A stretch of DNA of 64,000 nt from Thermococcus sp. 21S7 (GTDB lineage Archaea; Methanobacteriota_B; Thermococci; Thermococcales; Thermococcaceae), in NCBI RefSeq assembly GCF_012027615.1, contig NZ_SNUT01000002.1, positions 310,001-374,000 of the forward strand. Direction: 5' to 3'. The translations under genes and the position numbers were made by a program. Position 1 is the first letter of the stretch. The number at the start of each line of letters is the position of its first letter. Below are positions 52,344 to 60,112 of this stretch, in pieces. The notes beneath the pieces were generated by a model. The model made no database searches. It was given only the letters and a program-made list of their open reading frames with translations, and was not told the origin of the DNA.

Positions 52344-53087
52344 ATGCTGAAAGTGGAAAATCTCCATGTTAAGGTTGCGGGTAGGGAAATTCTGAAGGGG
52401 GCGGATTTTGAACTTAAAGGGGGCGAGCTTCACGTCGTCATGGGACCAAACGGAAGCGGAAAATCCACGCTGGCTTTAACAATAGCCGGACACCCGAGGT
52501 ACAGCGTTACCGAGGGAAGGATACTCTTCGACGGCGAAGACATCACGGGGGCAAAGCCCGAAGAGAGGGCCAGGAAGGGCATCTTCCTCAGCTTCCAGCA
52601 TCCGGTTGAGGTCGAGGGCGTCAAGGTTATCAACTTCCTCCAGAGGACGCTGAAGAACCTGCGGGGGATAGACGAGGTTGAAGCCTACGACAGGATTTTC
52701 CAGGCGGTGGAGGAGCTGGGCCTCGACAGTTCAATGCTCTCCAGGGAGCTCAACGTCGGCTTCTCCGGCGGCGAGAGGAAGAAGCTGGAGATGCTTCAGG
52801 CTTACCTCGTGAAGCCCAAGCTACTCATTCTGGACGAACCGGACAGCGGTGTGGACGTTGATTCCCTCAAGGTCATCGCAGGAGTTATAGCCAAGCTACA
52901 CAGCGAGGGGACGGCGATACTTCTCATCACCCACTACGGAAGAATACTGGAGTACCTGAACCCGCAGAGGGTGCACGTGCTGAAGGACGGAAAGCTGGCC
53001 GTTTCCGGCGGAATGGAGCTTGTAAAGCTCATAGAGGAGAAGGGCTTCGCGGCGGTGGAGGACAATGGGGCAGCAGTCAAGGCTTGA
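52344..53087 (+). CDS. sufC: SufC, ATPase of the SufBCD Fe-S assembly complex
   Basis: ABC-type ATPase that drives cluster assembly on SufB-SufD. 247 residues: Walker A GPNGSGKST, signature FSGGERKKLEM, Walker B LLILDEPDSGVD (the Asp-Ser-Gly-Val is typical of SufC) and H-loop ITHYGRIL. ATG 52344 is three bases behind GGTGATG; the codons before it are not needed. Its end overlaps the sufB start by 23 bases. Confidence 0.96.
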   Translation: MLKVENLHVKVAGREILKGADFELKGGELHVVMGPNGSGKSTLALTIAGHPRYSVTEGRILFDGEDITGAKPEERARKGIFLSFQHPVEVEGVKVINFLQRTLKNLRGIDEVEAYDRIFQAVEELGLDSSMLSRELNVGFSGGERKKLEMLQAYLVKPKLLILDEPDSGVDVDSLKVIAGVIAKLHSEGTAILLITHYGRILEYLNPQRVHVLKDGKLAVSGGMELVKLIEEKGFAAVEDNGAAVKA

Positions 53088-54492
53088 AGAGATACTCAAG
53101 GCGGGCTCCCTTGAGGAAATCCTCGGTACCGCCGTCCCGTACCCCAAGGAGATAGAGCTCAAGGGGGAACTCACAAGGGACATGGTCGAGGAGCTTTCAA
53201 GGATAAAGAACGAGCCGGATTGGATGCTCAGGCACCGCCTTAAGGCCCTTGAGCTGTTCCGGAAACTGCCGATGCCCAAGTGGGTGGTGGGAATAGAGGA
53301 GCTAGACCTTGAGAGCCTCACCCTGTATTCCAAGCCTGAGATAGGCAATGAAGTTAAAGACTGGGACGACCTGCCCGAGAACATCAGGAGAACCTTCGAG
53401 CGCCTGAACATCCCGGAGATAGAGAAGAAGTTTCTCTCTGGCCTGACGGCAGTCTTCGACAGCGAGAGCGTCTACTCCAACCTCAAGGCCGAGTTCGAGA
53501 AGATGGGAATCATAATGCTTCCCATGGAGGAGGCGGTTCAGAAGTACCCCGACCTTGTGAAGAAGTACTTCGGCAGGGTCTTTCCGGCGGGAGAGCACAA
53601 GTTTTCCGCCTTACACCACGCCCTCTGGAGCGGTGGGGTCTTCGTTTACGTGCCGAAGGGCGTCAGAATCCCCTTCCCGGTCGAGGCGTTCTTCGTCATA
53701 GGCTCGGCCCTGGAGGGACAGTTCGAGCACACGCTTCTTGTCGCCGACGAGGGAAGCTACATCCACTTCATAGAGGGCTGCAGCGCGCCGATGTACAAGG
53801 GCTTTTCCTTCCACGACGGTATGGTCGAGATATACGCCCACAAAAACGCCACCGTTAAGTTCACCACCATACAGAACTGGAGCAGGAACGTCATCAACTT
53901 CAACAACAAGCGCGCCATCATAGAGGAGAACGCCTACGTCGAGTGGATAGAGGGCAGCATCGGCAGTCAGATAACCTACACCTACCCGTCGAGCGTCCTG
54001 AAGGGTGAGGGAGCGAGGACGGCACAGTACGTAGTCTCGCTGAGCAACGGCCCCTTCATGAAGGACACCGGGGCAAAAACCTGGCATCTGGCCCCAAACA
54101 CCAGCTCGAAGATAGTCTCCAAGAGCATAAGCGCCAACGGTGGAATAAACATCTACCGCGGGCTGGTGAGGATTCTTAAAGGTGCGAGGAACTCTACAGC
54201 CACCGTTTCCTGTGACTCGCTCATCCTCGACGAGGAGAGCAAGGCCTACACATACCCGCACAACCAGAGCGACGAGCCGAGCGCGAGCATAATCCACGAG
54301 GCGACGACCGGAAAGCTCGGCGAGGACAAGCTCTTCTACATGAACCAGAGGGGCATAAGCGAGGAGGAGGCGAAGAGCCTCATAGTCCTTGGATTCATCA
54401 GCGAAATCCTCGAAGGCCTGCCATTCGAGTACGTGGAGGTTCTCAAGAAGGTCATAGAGCTTGAGTTCAGCGAGGTTGGGGGTGTTGGCTGA
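53065..54492 (+). CDS. sufB: SufB, Fe-S scaffold
   Basis: Scaffold on which clusters are built. 475 residues with the parallel beta-helix core; FIEGCSAPMYKGFSFH carries a conserved cysteine and VSCDSLILDEESKAYTYP the C-terminal part whose Cys and the later Glu are needed in bacteria. Length matches SufB and exceeds SufD. Its stop overlaps the sufD start by one base (TGATG). Confidence 0.95.
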   Translation: MGQQSRLEEILKAGSLEEILGTAVPYPKEIELKGELTRDMVEELSRIKNEPDWMLRHRLKALELFRKLPMPKWVVGIEELDLESLTLYSKPEIGNEVKDWDDLPENIRRTFERLNIPEIEKKFLSGLTAVFDSESVYSNLKAEFEKMGIIMLPMEEAVQKYPDLVKKYFGRVFPAGEHKFSALHHALWSGGVFVYVPKGVRIPFPVEAFFVIGSALEGQFEHTLLVADEGSYIHFIEGCSAPMYKGFSFHDGMVEIYAHKNATVKFTTIQNWSRNVINFNNKRAIIEENAYVEWIEGSIGSQITYTYPSSVLKGEGARTAQYVVSLSNGPFMKDTGAKTWHLAPNTSSKIVSKSISANGGINIYRGLVRILKGARNSTATVSCDSLILDEESKAYTYPHNQSDEPSASIIHEATTGKLGEDKLFYMNQRGISEEEAKSLIVLGFISEILEGLPFEYVEVLKKVIELEFSEVGGVG

Positions 54493-55601
54493 TGGTGCTA
54501 CCTTCAATCACCCGCGAGGCCCTTGAGAGGCTCACCTACCAGAAATACGGCGACAGCCCAACGATTAAGAGCTACACCAAGTGGAAGCTCTTCGAGGAAA
54601 ACTCCCCGCTCAGGCTTCCAACCGAGGCGGAAGCCAAGGACGTTCCGATAAAGGGGCACGTCGTTTTATCGGGAAGCGGGGCGGACTTCAACCTTCCTGC
54701 CAACGTCCAGCTGAGCGAAGGGACCCTGGGTCTCTCCCAGCCGGAGGAATCGAGAATCCTGGGCTTCCACTTCTACGCCCTCAGGAAAGCGTACAGGCTG
54801 AGGATTACCGGGGATCTGGCGGAGCCCCTCGTTATAGTCTCCCACCTCTCCGCCAAGGCCTTTATCAGCCACCACATCAGCATCGAGGCCGAGAACGTTA
54901 AGGCCCCGATAATAATCTACGACATGGCCGAGGAAGGGACTAAGTCCCTCGTGGTCGAGCTTAAAGCCAAGAACTCCGAGCTTGAGGTTCTGACCGTTGG
55001 GAGGCACTCCTCGCTGTCCCACTACCTCCTCAGGGCGAGCCTCGGGGAAGGCACCAGGGTCAGGGCCTTCACGGTCATAAGCGCCGGGGAGATGAGCCAC
55101 CACCGTGAAGACTACTCCCTTGAAGGGGCAAAAAGCGAGCTGATACTCAGGGGCATGCCGATAGCCATCGGTAAATCCGTGGACTACCTCACCAACGTCC
55201 TCCAGTACGGAGAAAAAACGGTGAGCGAGACGAGGGTTCACGGGTTCTCCTACGAGAACGGCTGGACGGTTCACAGGGGGGTTGCCAAGGTCTTTGAGAG
55301 CGCCAGGAACTCATCGAGCGGCGTCGCCTCCCAGATAACCATAATGGACGAGGGTTCACTCGGCGTCAGCGTGCCGATGCTTGAGGTCGATACGGGAGAA
55401 ATCGAGTCGGCCTTCCACTCCTCGGCGGTGAGGCAGTTCGACGAGGATGCCCTCTTCTACCTCCGGTCGAGGGGCCTCGACAGTGACGAGGCGATGAGCC
55501 TCTTCGTCCACGGCATTGGGGAAGCTCTCAGCAGTCACCTCGAAAGGCTCCGCGGCAAGGCCAGGGGAAACGTCGGGGAGCTCATAGAGGGGCTACTCTG
55601 A
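54492..55601 (+). CDS. sufD: SufD, partner of SufB
   Basis: 369-residue SufD/SufB paralogue completing the SufBC2D complex. The beta-helix repeats and C-terminal block SQITIMDEGSLGVSVPMLEVDTGEIE with ARNSSSGVASQ are typical (cited in short pieces ARNSSSGVA and MLEVDTGEIE); FHSSAVRQFDEDALFYLRSRG matches the family's conserved end. It lacks the SufB cysteine motif. No SufS or SufE gene is present here, so the sulphur donor is elsewhere. Confidence 0.93.
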   Translation: MVLPSITREALERLTYQKYGDSPTIKSYTKWKLFEENSPLRLPTEAEAKDVPIKGHVVLSGSGADFNLPANVQLSEGTLGLSQPEESRILGFHFYALRKAYRLRITGDLAEPLVIVSHLSAKAFISHHISIEAENVKAPIIIYDMAEEGTKSLVVELKAKNSELEVLTVGRHSSLSHYLLRASLGEGTRVRAFTVISAGEMSHHREDYSLEGAKSELILRGMPIAIGKSVDYLTNVLQYGEKTVSETRVHGFSYENGWTVHRGVAKVFESARNSSSGVASQITIMDEGSLGVSVPMLEVDTGEIESAFHSSAVRQFDEDALFYLRSRGLDSDEAMSLFVHGIGEALSSHLERLRGKARGNVGELIEGLL

Positions 55602-55704
55602 CCATTTAACGCTTTCATTTTTCATCCCAGGATTGTTTAACACTGCCGTTTTCTATTCGGGATAAAGAACTGAGATGGACTGCAGCGAACATGAGCTACA
55701 ATCA

Positions 55705-56802
55705 TCACTCGTCTGTGGGAATCGGTATGGAGCTTCCCATCTCCAGCTCTGCCTTAAAGAGGTGCCTTGTTCTGTTGGCAATCCATACAAGGCTCAGCAT
55801 TATGGGTACCTCTTCGAGGACTCCAACAACGGTGGCCAGCGCTGCACCGCTCTCAAGACCGAAGAGGGCTATCGCAACGGCCACCGCCAGCTCGAAAAAG
55901 TTGCTTGCCCCTATAAACGATGCCGGAGCGGCCACTTTGTGGGGGAGTTTCCAGAACCATGACCACCCGTAGGCAATGGCGAAGATGAGGTAGGTCTGGA
56001 TCGTCAGCGGGACTGCTATAAGGGCTATGTGGATGGGGTTCTCAAGGATTATACTGCCCTGGAAGGAGAATAAAAGTATCAGCGTCAGCAGGAGGCCCAG
56101 TATTGAGACGGTACCGAGCTTGGGAAGGAAATTACTCTCAAACCACTCAGGACCTTTTGTTCTAAGAATGTGCTTTCTTGATATGTAACCTGCGGTAAGG
56201 GGCACGACCACAAAGAGCACCACCGAGAGGATGAGCGTATCGTAGGGTACGGGGACCCTGTTCAGGCCCATGAGAAAGCCCACTATTGGAGCGAACGCAA
56301 AGAGAATTATAATGTCGTTCGTTGCCACCTGTACGAGCGTGTAAAGAGGGTCTCCGTCCGCGAGGTAGCTCCACACAAAGACCATTGCTGTGCATGGGGC
56401 TGCCCCGAGAAGGATTGCCCCGGCAATGTATTCCTTCGCCAGGGCAGGCTCGATAAGACCGAATTTCGATGAGAACAGCATTCCGATAAAGAACGAGCTT
56501 ATAAGGAACATACTGAATGGCTTTATCAACCAGTTGGTCGTCCAGGTAACGATGAGTCCTTTAAGCATCTGTCCCTTATGCACCTTTCTTACCGCCGAGA
56601 AGTCCACCTTGACCATCATTGGATATATCATAGCCCATATCAGAATGGCTATCGGTATGTTGACGTTGGCGATTGTGAACTTTGAAAGGGTCTCTGGAAG
56701 GCTGGGGAGGAACTTTCCAATGGCTATGCCAAGCAATATGCACAAAATGACCCACAGGGAAAGGTATTTTTCGAAGAATTTCAGCCCCTGTTTACTTCCC
56801 AT
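55705..56802 (-). CDS. acr3: ACR3-family arsenite exporter
   Basis: Membrane protein of ten hydrophobic helices (365 residues) that expels arsenite. The essential cysteine of the family is in ILLGAAPCTAMVFVWSYL, and VEEVPIMLSLVWIA is a late signature. I start at ATG 56802 (MGSKQGLKFFEK), four bases behind GGGGAG; eleven codons upstream are possible but unlikely. TATA TTTTATATG near 56835-56843. It has no adjacent ArsR; the CadC-like regulator is 4.5 kb away. Substrate is inferred from family. Confidence 0.9.
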   Translation of the reverse strand: MGSKQGLKFFEKYLSLWVILCILLGIAIGKFLPSLPETLSKFTIANVNIPIAILIWAMIYPMMVKVDFSAVRKVHKGQMLKGLIVTWTTNWLIKPFSMFLISSFFIGMLFSSKFGLIEPALAKEYIAGAILLGAAPCTAMVFVWSYLADGDPLYTLVQVATNDIIILFAFAPIVGFLMGLNRVPVPYDTLILSVVLFVVVPLTAGYISRKHILRTKGPEWFESNFLPKLGTVSILGLLLTLILLFSFQGSIILENPIHIALIAVPLTIQTYLIFAIAYGWSWFWKLPHKVAAPASFIGASNFFELAVAVAIALFGLESGAALATVVGVLEEVPIMLSLVWIANRTRHLFKAELEMGSSIPIPTDE

Positions 56803-56827
56803 TGCTCTCCCCGTGTGGTATGAAGAA

Positions 56828-56905
56828 TTATTCATATAAAAGGGTTTCCCAAAACTCTATGCGGGAATCCTCCCTTGCCGTTCCGAGAATTATCTTGATC
56901 TTCAT
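56828..56905 (-). pseudogene. truncated remnant of an NADPH-dependent FMN reductase
   Basis: A 25-codon frame with ATG at 56905 directly after GGTGATAGG: MKIKIILGTAREDSRIEFWE and five more residues, then TAA. The first 13 residues match the start of SsuE/ArsH-type NADPH-dependent FMN reductases (MKIKIILGTxRExR), and the rest is lost. The acr3 TATA box (TTTTATATG) lies in its last codons, so the reductase gene was cut and its place taken over by the acr3 promoter. ArsH-type reductases often accompany acr3. Confidence 0.5.
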
Positions 56906-57009
56906 CCTATCACCATAATTGGTTTGCTTTTAAGATATCTAAATTTGTTCTTCAGAATTGAATATCTTCGATTTTTGAACTTCTCATTTTGTTAAAGCAA
57001 CCTTTTTAA

Positions 57010-57025
57010 ATTAGGGATGCCTAAT
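57010..57025 (+). promoter_or_regulatory. inverted repeat in the peroxiredoxin promoter
   Basis: ATTAGG-GATG-CCTAAT is a perfect 6-4-6 inverted repeat directly downstream of the TATA box CTTTTTAAA (57002-57010) and about 20-35 bases before the peroxiredoxin ATG, around the expected transcription start. A looser form TTAGG-N8-CCTAA occurs at 32662-32679 before a ferritin-like gene. Confidence 0.5.
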
Positions 57026-57044
57026 AGAAGACGGTGATGCAGAA

Positions 57045-57614
57045 ATGGTGAAGGTTGGAGAAATCGTTCCGGACTTTGAGGCCGATGCGTACCTTCCGGA
57101 GAAGGACGACATCGGAAAGGTCAAGCTTTCGGACTACAGGGGCAAGTGGGTTGTTCTTGCCTTTTACCCGGCTGATTTCACCTTCGTCTGCCCGACGGAG
57201 CTTGAAGAGCTGGCCGACTATTACGAGGAGTTCAAGAAAGAAGGGGCTGAAATCCTCAGCGTTTCCACCGATACCGCCTACGTCCACAAGGCCTGGCACG
57301 ACACTTCTCCCGCGATCAAGAAGATAAAGTACCCGATGCTCGCCGACCCTGCTGGAAAGATATGCCGCCTTTTTGGCACCTACATCGAGGACGAGGGCGT
57401 TTCATGGAGGGCGACCTTCATAATAGACCCTGACGGAAAGGTCGTCCACATGGAGATGCACGACCTCAGCATAGGAAGGAGCGCGAAGGAGATCCTCAGG
57501 AGGCTCAAGGCTTCCAAGTACGTCCGCGAGCACCCCGGTCAGGTCTGCCCGGCCAGCTGGGAGCCAGGTAAGGAGGCCCTTGAGGTCAGCCTCGACCTGG
57601 TAGGAAAGATATGA
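57045..57614 (+). CDS. 2-Cys peroxiredoxin (AhpC type)
   Basis: Thiol peroxidase removing hydrogen peroxide and alkyl peroxides. 189 residues; peroxidatic Cys49 in FTFVCP and resolving Cys in HPGQVCPASWE near residue 171; a further Cys is in GKICRLF. Length is that of typical AhpC, shorter than the 216-residue decameric Prx of Aeropyrum. ATG follows GGTGAT by six bases. An inverted repeat covers its promoter. Confidence 0.95.
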   Translation: MVKVGEIVPDFEADAYLPEKDDIGKVKLSDYRGKWVVLAFYPADFTFVCPTELEELADYYEEFKKEGAEILSVSTDTAYVHKAWHDTSPAIKKIKYPMLADPAGKICRLFGTYIEDEGVSWRATFIIDPDGKVVHMEMHDLSIGRSAKEILRRLKASKYVREHPGQVCPASWEPGKEALEVSLDLVGKI

Positions 57615-57845
57615 TGGGTCTTTCCATTCTGTAAATTTTTCTCCCCTATTTTTGCCAAGATGGAGTCAAGCTTTCGCCCCTTTTCACAGATTTGGGAAAT
57701 TCGGCAGGTTTTCATATCGGGAGATGCTCCCTTCGAACCCTGTTGGTTTGACACGTGGCATATTCCATTGGGGATATAGCATGCCTCCGTCCCTTTTACG
57801 AAACTTCGATTTGGCAAAAATAAAACCCATAAGCTGCCTGAGGAA

Positions 57846-57863
57846 TTTTAGACTGACCTAAAA
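57846..57863 (+). promoter_or_regulatory. inverted repeat at the FTR1 promoter, candidate iron-regulator site
   Basis: TTTTAG-ACTGAC-CTAAAA is a perfect 6-6-6 inverted repeat between the TATA element (CAAAAATAAAAC, about 57815-57825) and the ribosome binding site GGAGGTG (57868-57874) of the iron permease gene. TTTAG/CTAAA half-sites with this spacing resemble DtxR/IdeR-type operators. The P. furiosus DtxR homologue is known to repress iron uptake; binding here is inferred. Confidence 0.55.
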
Positions 57864-57879
57864 AATTGGAGGTGAACCC

Positions 57880-58737
57880 ATGAGCGTTGGTGCTTTCCTC
57901 ATAACCTTCAGGGAGGCCCTTGAGGCGGCCATAATAGTGGCGATAATAATAGCATACCTGAGAAGAACCAACCGGGCGAACCAGATAAAGGACGTCTGGA
58001 TAGGCACCGCCCTGTCGGTTGGCGTCAGCGTCCTCCTTGGAATCGGCATACTGAAGTTCTACGGGGGCTTGGCCGAGAAGGAGCTCTTCGAGGGAATAGC
58101 CTCGTATCTGGCCGTGATAGTCCTGACGACCATGATATACTGGATGGCAACCAAGGGAAGGAACATCAGGGCGGAGATAGAGAGCAAGGTGAGCAGATCA
58201 ATAGCCCCTCTAGCGTTAATAGGCTTCACCTTCATCGTGGCCTTCAGGGAGGGGCTTGAGACGGTTCTCTTCCTCACGCCCTTCATGACCCAGAACCTAA
58301 CTGAAACGCTCCTAGGCCTCGTCGCTGGATTGGCGGGAGCGCTCGTGCTGGCCTACCTGATATACGGGGTTGGAATGCGCATAGACCTGAGGAGGTTCTT
58401 TTACTACAGCTCCATCCTGCTGGTGTTTGTGGCGGCCGGCCTTGCGGGCTACGGCACGCACGAGCTGATAGAATGGGCTGAGGAGGAGGGCTATTCCCTC
58501 GGAGTGCTCGCGGTTACCGCCTACGACCTCGGGATTCCGAGCGAGAGCATCTGGCACCACAAGGGCGCCATAGGCTCGGTCTTTGCCGTCATCTTCGGAT
58601 ACTCCGTGAGCATGGAGTGGGGCAGGGTATTGGTGCAGTTTGGATACCTCATAACGGCCCTCTACCTCGTGCTCAGGGCATACGGTAAGGAACCGGTGCT
58701 GAACCGCGAGAAAAAGGCCGCGGAGAGCCTCTCTTAA
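57880..58737 (+). CDS. FTR1-family iron permease
   Basis: Seven-helix membrane protein of the FTR1/EfeU family for high-affinity iron uptake. The two iron-binding motifs REALE (residues 11-15) and REGLE (in FREGLETVLF) are intact. 285 residues. No multicopper oxidase, EfeO or EfeB gene is adjacent, so it may take up ferrous iron directly, or work with the DUF302 protein whose gene starts 63 bases downstream. The 265 bases before it hold its promoter, an iron-type inverted repeat, and nothing else I can support. Confidence 0.92.
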   Translation: MSVGAFLITFREALEAAIIVAIIIAYLRRTNRANQIKDVWIGTALSVGVSVLLGIGILKFYGGLAEKELFEGIASYLAVIVLTTMIYWMATKGRNIRAEIESKVSRSIAPLALIGFTFIVAFREGLETVLFLTPFMTQNLTETLLGLVAGLAGALVLAYLIYGVGMRIDLRRFFYYSSILLVFVAAGLAGYGTHELIEWAEEEGYSLGVLAVTAYDLGIPSESIWHHKGAIGSVFAVIFGYSVSMEWGRVLVQFGYLITALYLVLRAYGKEPVLNREKKAAESLS

Positions 58738-58800
58738 TTACCCATTTTTGACCCGCAATGAATAAAAAGGGTGAAACAAACCTCAATCGAGGTGAGAAAC

Positions 58801-59184
58801 GTGGAGGATGAGTTCTACTACGTCAGGCGCTTTGAGGAAGATCTGGACTTCGTATGGGAGCGCTTTAAGAAAAGGCTTGAGGAGGCGGGCTTTCTGCTCA
58901 TCGGTGAGCGCATTCCGGTGGCTATAACCGAGACTGAGGAGGGAATAATAGCGGACTACCACCTTCTCTTCATCTGCCACAGCGAGCTCGTTGAGGAGCT
59001 GGTCAAGATAGACCCCAACATCGGGGCACTGCTTCCGTGCACCGGCTTCGGCTACCGCACGGAGGACGGAAACTACCTCGGTGTTACCCTGCCGAGCGTT
59101 GCCTGGAAGATCGCCGGCGAGAGGGTCGTCGAGCTGATGCGCCCAATGGAGGAACAGGTGAAGGAGATCATTGATTCGTTATAG
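58801..59184 (+). CDS. DUF302-family protein
   Basis: 127 residues of DUF302. Blocks: FVWERFKKRLEEAGF, HLLFICHSELVEE and ALLPCTGFGYRTEDG, corresponding to WVCNPK and APCPV in the copy at 46563, so the two cysteine positions are kept. GTG start at 58801 is five bases behind GAGGTGA; ten further codons upstream would start before the expected transcription start (TATA-like GAATAAAAAG near 58759-58768). It follows the iron permease; function unknown. Confidence 0.8.
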   Translation: MEDEFYYVRRFEEDLDFVWERFKKRLEEAGFLLIGERIPVAITETEEGIIADYHLLFICHSELVEELVKIDPNIGALLPCTGFGYRTEDGNYLGVTLPSVAWKIAGERVVELMRPMEEQVKEIIDSL

Positions 59185-59278
59185 TTTTCAATGATTGAAC
59201 TTCAGTCCCCATCTTCTTTCCACATTGCCAAGAATAAGCCCCATAAGCTTTTCTTCTAAGCCCCTATTGGTGATGCGA

Positions 59279-59485
59279 ATGACCGAAGTCGTGTTGAAGA
59301 TACCGAACATGAGCTGCAAGCACTGCGTTATGAGGATAACCAAGGCTATAGAGAGCGTTGGTGCGAAGGGTGAAGTCAGCCTTGAGGAAAAGAAGGCCGT
59401 CGTCCAGTTCGACCCTGGAAGGGTCCGCCTGGAGGAGATAATCAGGGCCATAGAAAGGTACGGCTACGAAGTGGAGGCGCCGTGA
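59279..59485 (+). CDS. heavy-metal-associated (CopZ-like) domain protein
   Basis: Small cytoplasmic metal chaperone of 68 residues with the single ferredoxin-like HMA fold; metal-binding cysteines in NMSCKHCVMRI (CxxC), the hydrophobic GYEV near the end. CKHC with His between the cysteines is close to copper-chaperone forms. ATG 59279 follows GGTGAT by four bases. No copper ATPase is next to it, but a Zn/Cd/Pb-type ATPase with its own HMA domain is 2.3 kb downstream. Confidence 0.88.
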   Translation: MTEVVLKIPNMSCKHCVMRITKAIESVGAKGEVSLEEKKAVVQFDPGRVRLEEIIRAIERYGYEVEAP

Positions 59486-59635
59486 GAATTATTAAAGACC
59501 GGCCTGGATGGGTATTCAAACGATTACCGCTTCTTTTATTCATCTCGTATTTGAGTGGTGGTGGAGTCCCTAAAAGGTTATACGGCCTTTTTTCCACACA
59601 GTAAATAGGCATGTGTTCATTAAGGAGGTCTCGCC

Positions 59636-60112
59636 ATGTCCCCTGTGCCGCCACCGATAATGAGAAGACCAGACCGCTGGAGAGAACTCACTCCGGAACT
59701 TGCCGAGAGGGCGGTAGAGACAGTGAAAAACGCCCTTCCCTTCTTCACGGCTGGAACGCCGATCGTCCATCACACACCACACGGCATTCACGTTGATGTC
59801 CCCGTGATGTACCTGAGCTTTGCCGTGGACAGGGTTCACTACAACCCTGAGACGAAAACCCCCGCTCCAAAGGGCCTGCCGCCGGAGTCCGAGGCGGTCG
59901 AAGTCAACCTGGAGGAGGTTAGGGAGCGGGTTCAGGCACTCCTGGGAGAACTCAGCGTTCTCAGCGGGGCCGAGTTCCATGCAGAGGATTTCTGGGTCGT
60001 ACCGGTGGCGTGGAAAAGCTTTATAATCCTGCACGTCCGCGTCTCGGCTGATGGCAAGGAGATCGTTCCGGATTACGGCCTTACAGAGGAGGTTAGGAGA
60101 CACGGTAGCTGA
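59636..60112 (+). CDS. protein of unknown function before the ArsB/NhaD-type permease
   Basis: Not recognised. 158 residues, no cysteine, no membrane segment; a Pro-rich start (MSPVPPPIMRRP), a His-rich stretch PIVHHTPHGIHVDVP near 43-57, and a beta-alpha pattern after it. A strong AAGGAGGT six bases before the ATG and a TATA-like GGTTATACGG (about 59574-59583) show it is translated. The permease gene overlaps its end by up to 62 bases, so the two are coupled. The histidines might bind metal; this is a guess. Confidence 0.75.
   Translation: MSPVPPPIMRRPDRWRELTPELAERAVETVKNALPFFTAGTPIVHHTPHGIHVDVPVMYLSFAVDRVHYNPETKTPAPKGLPPESEAVEVNLEEVRERVQALLGELSVLSGAEFHAEDFWVVPVAWKSFIILHVRVSADGKEIVPDYGLTEEVRRHGS

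Noticed and set aside
57652-57861. A 69-codon frame between the peroxiredoxin and the iron permease
   Set aside because: No ribosome binding site or recognisable sequence, and its end lies in the FTR1 promoter and operator.
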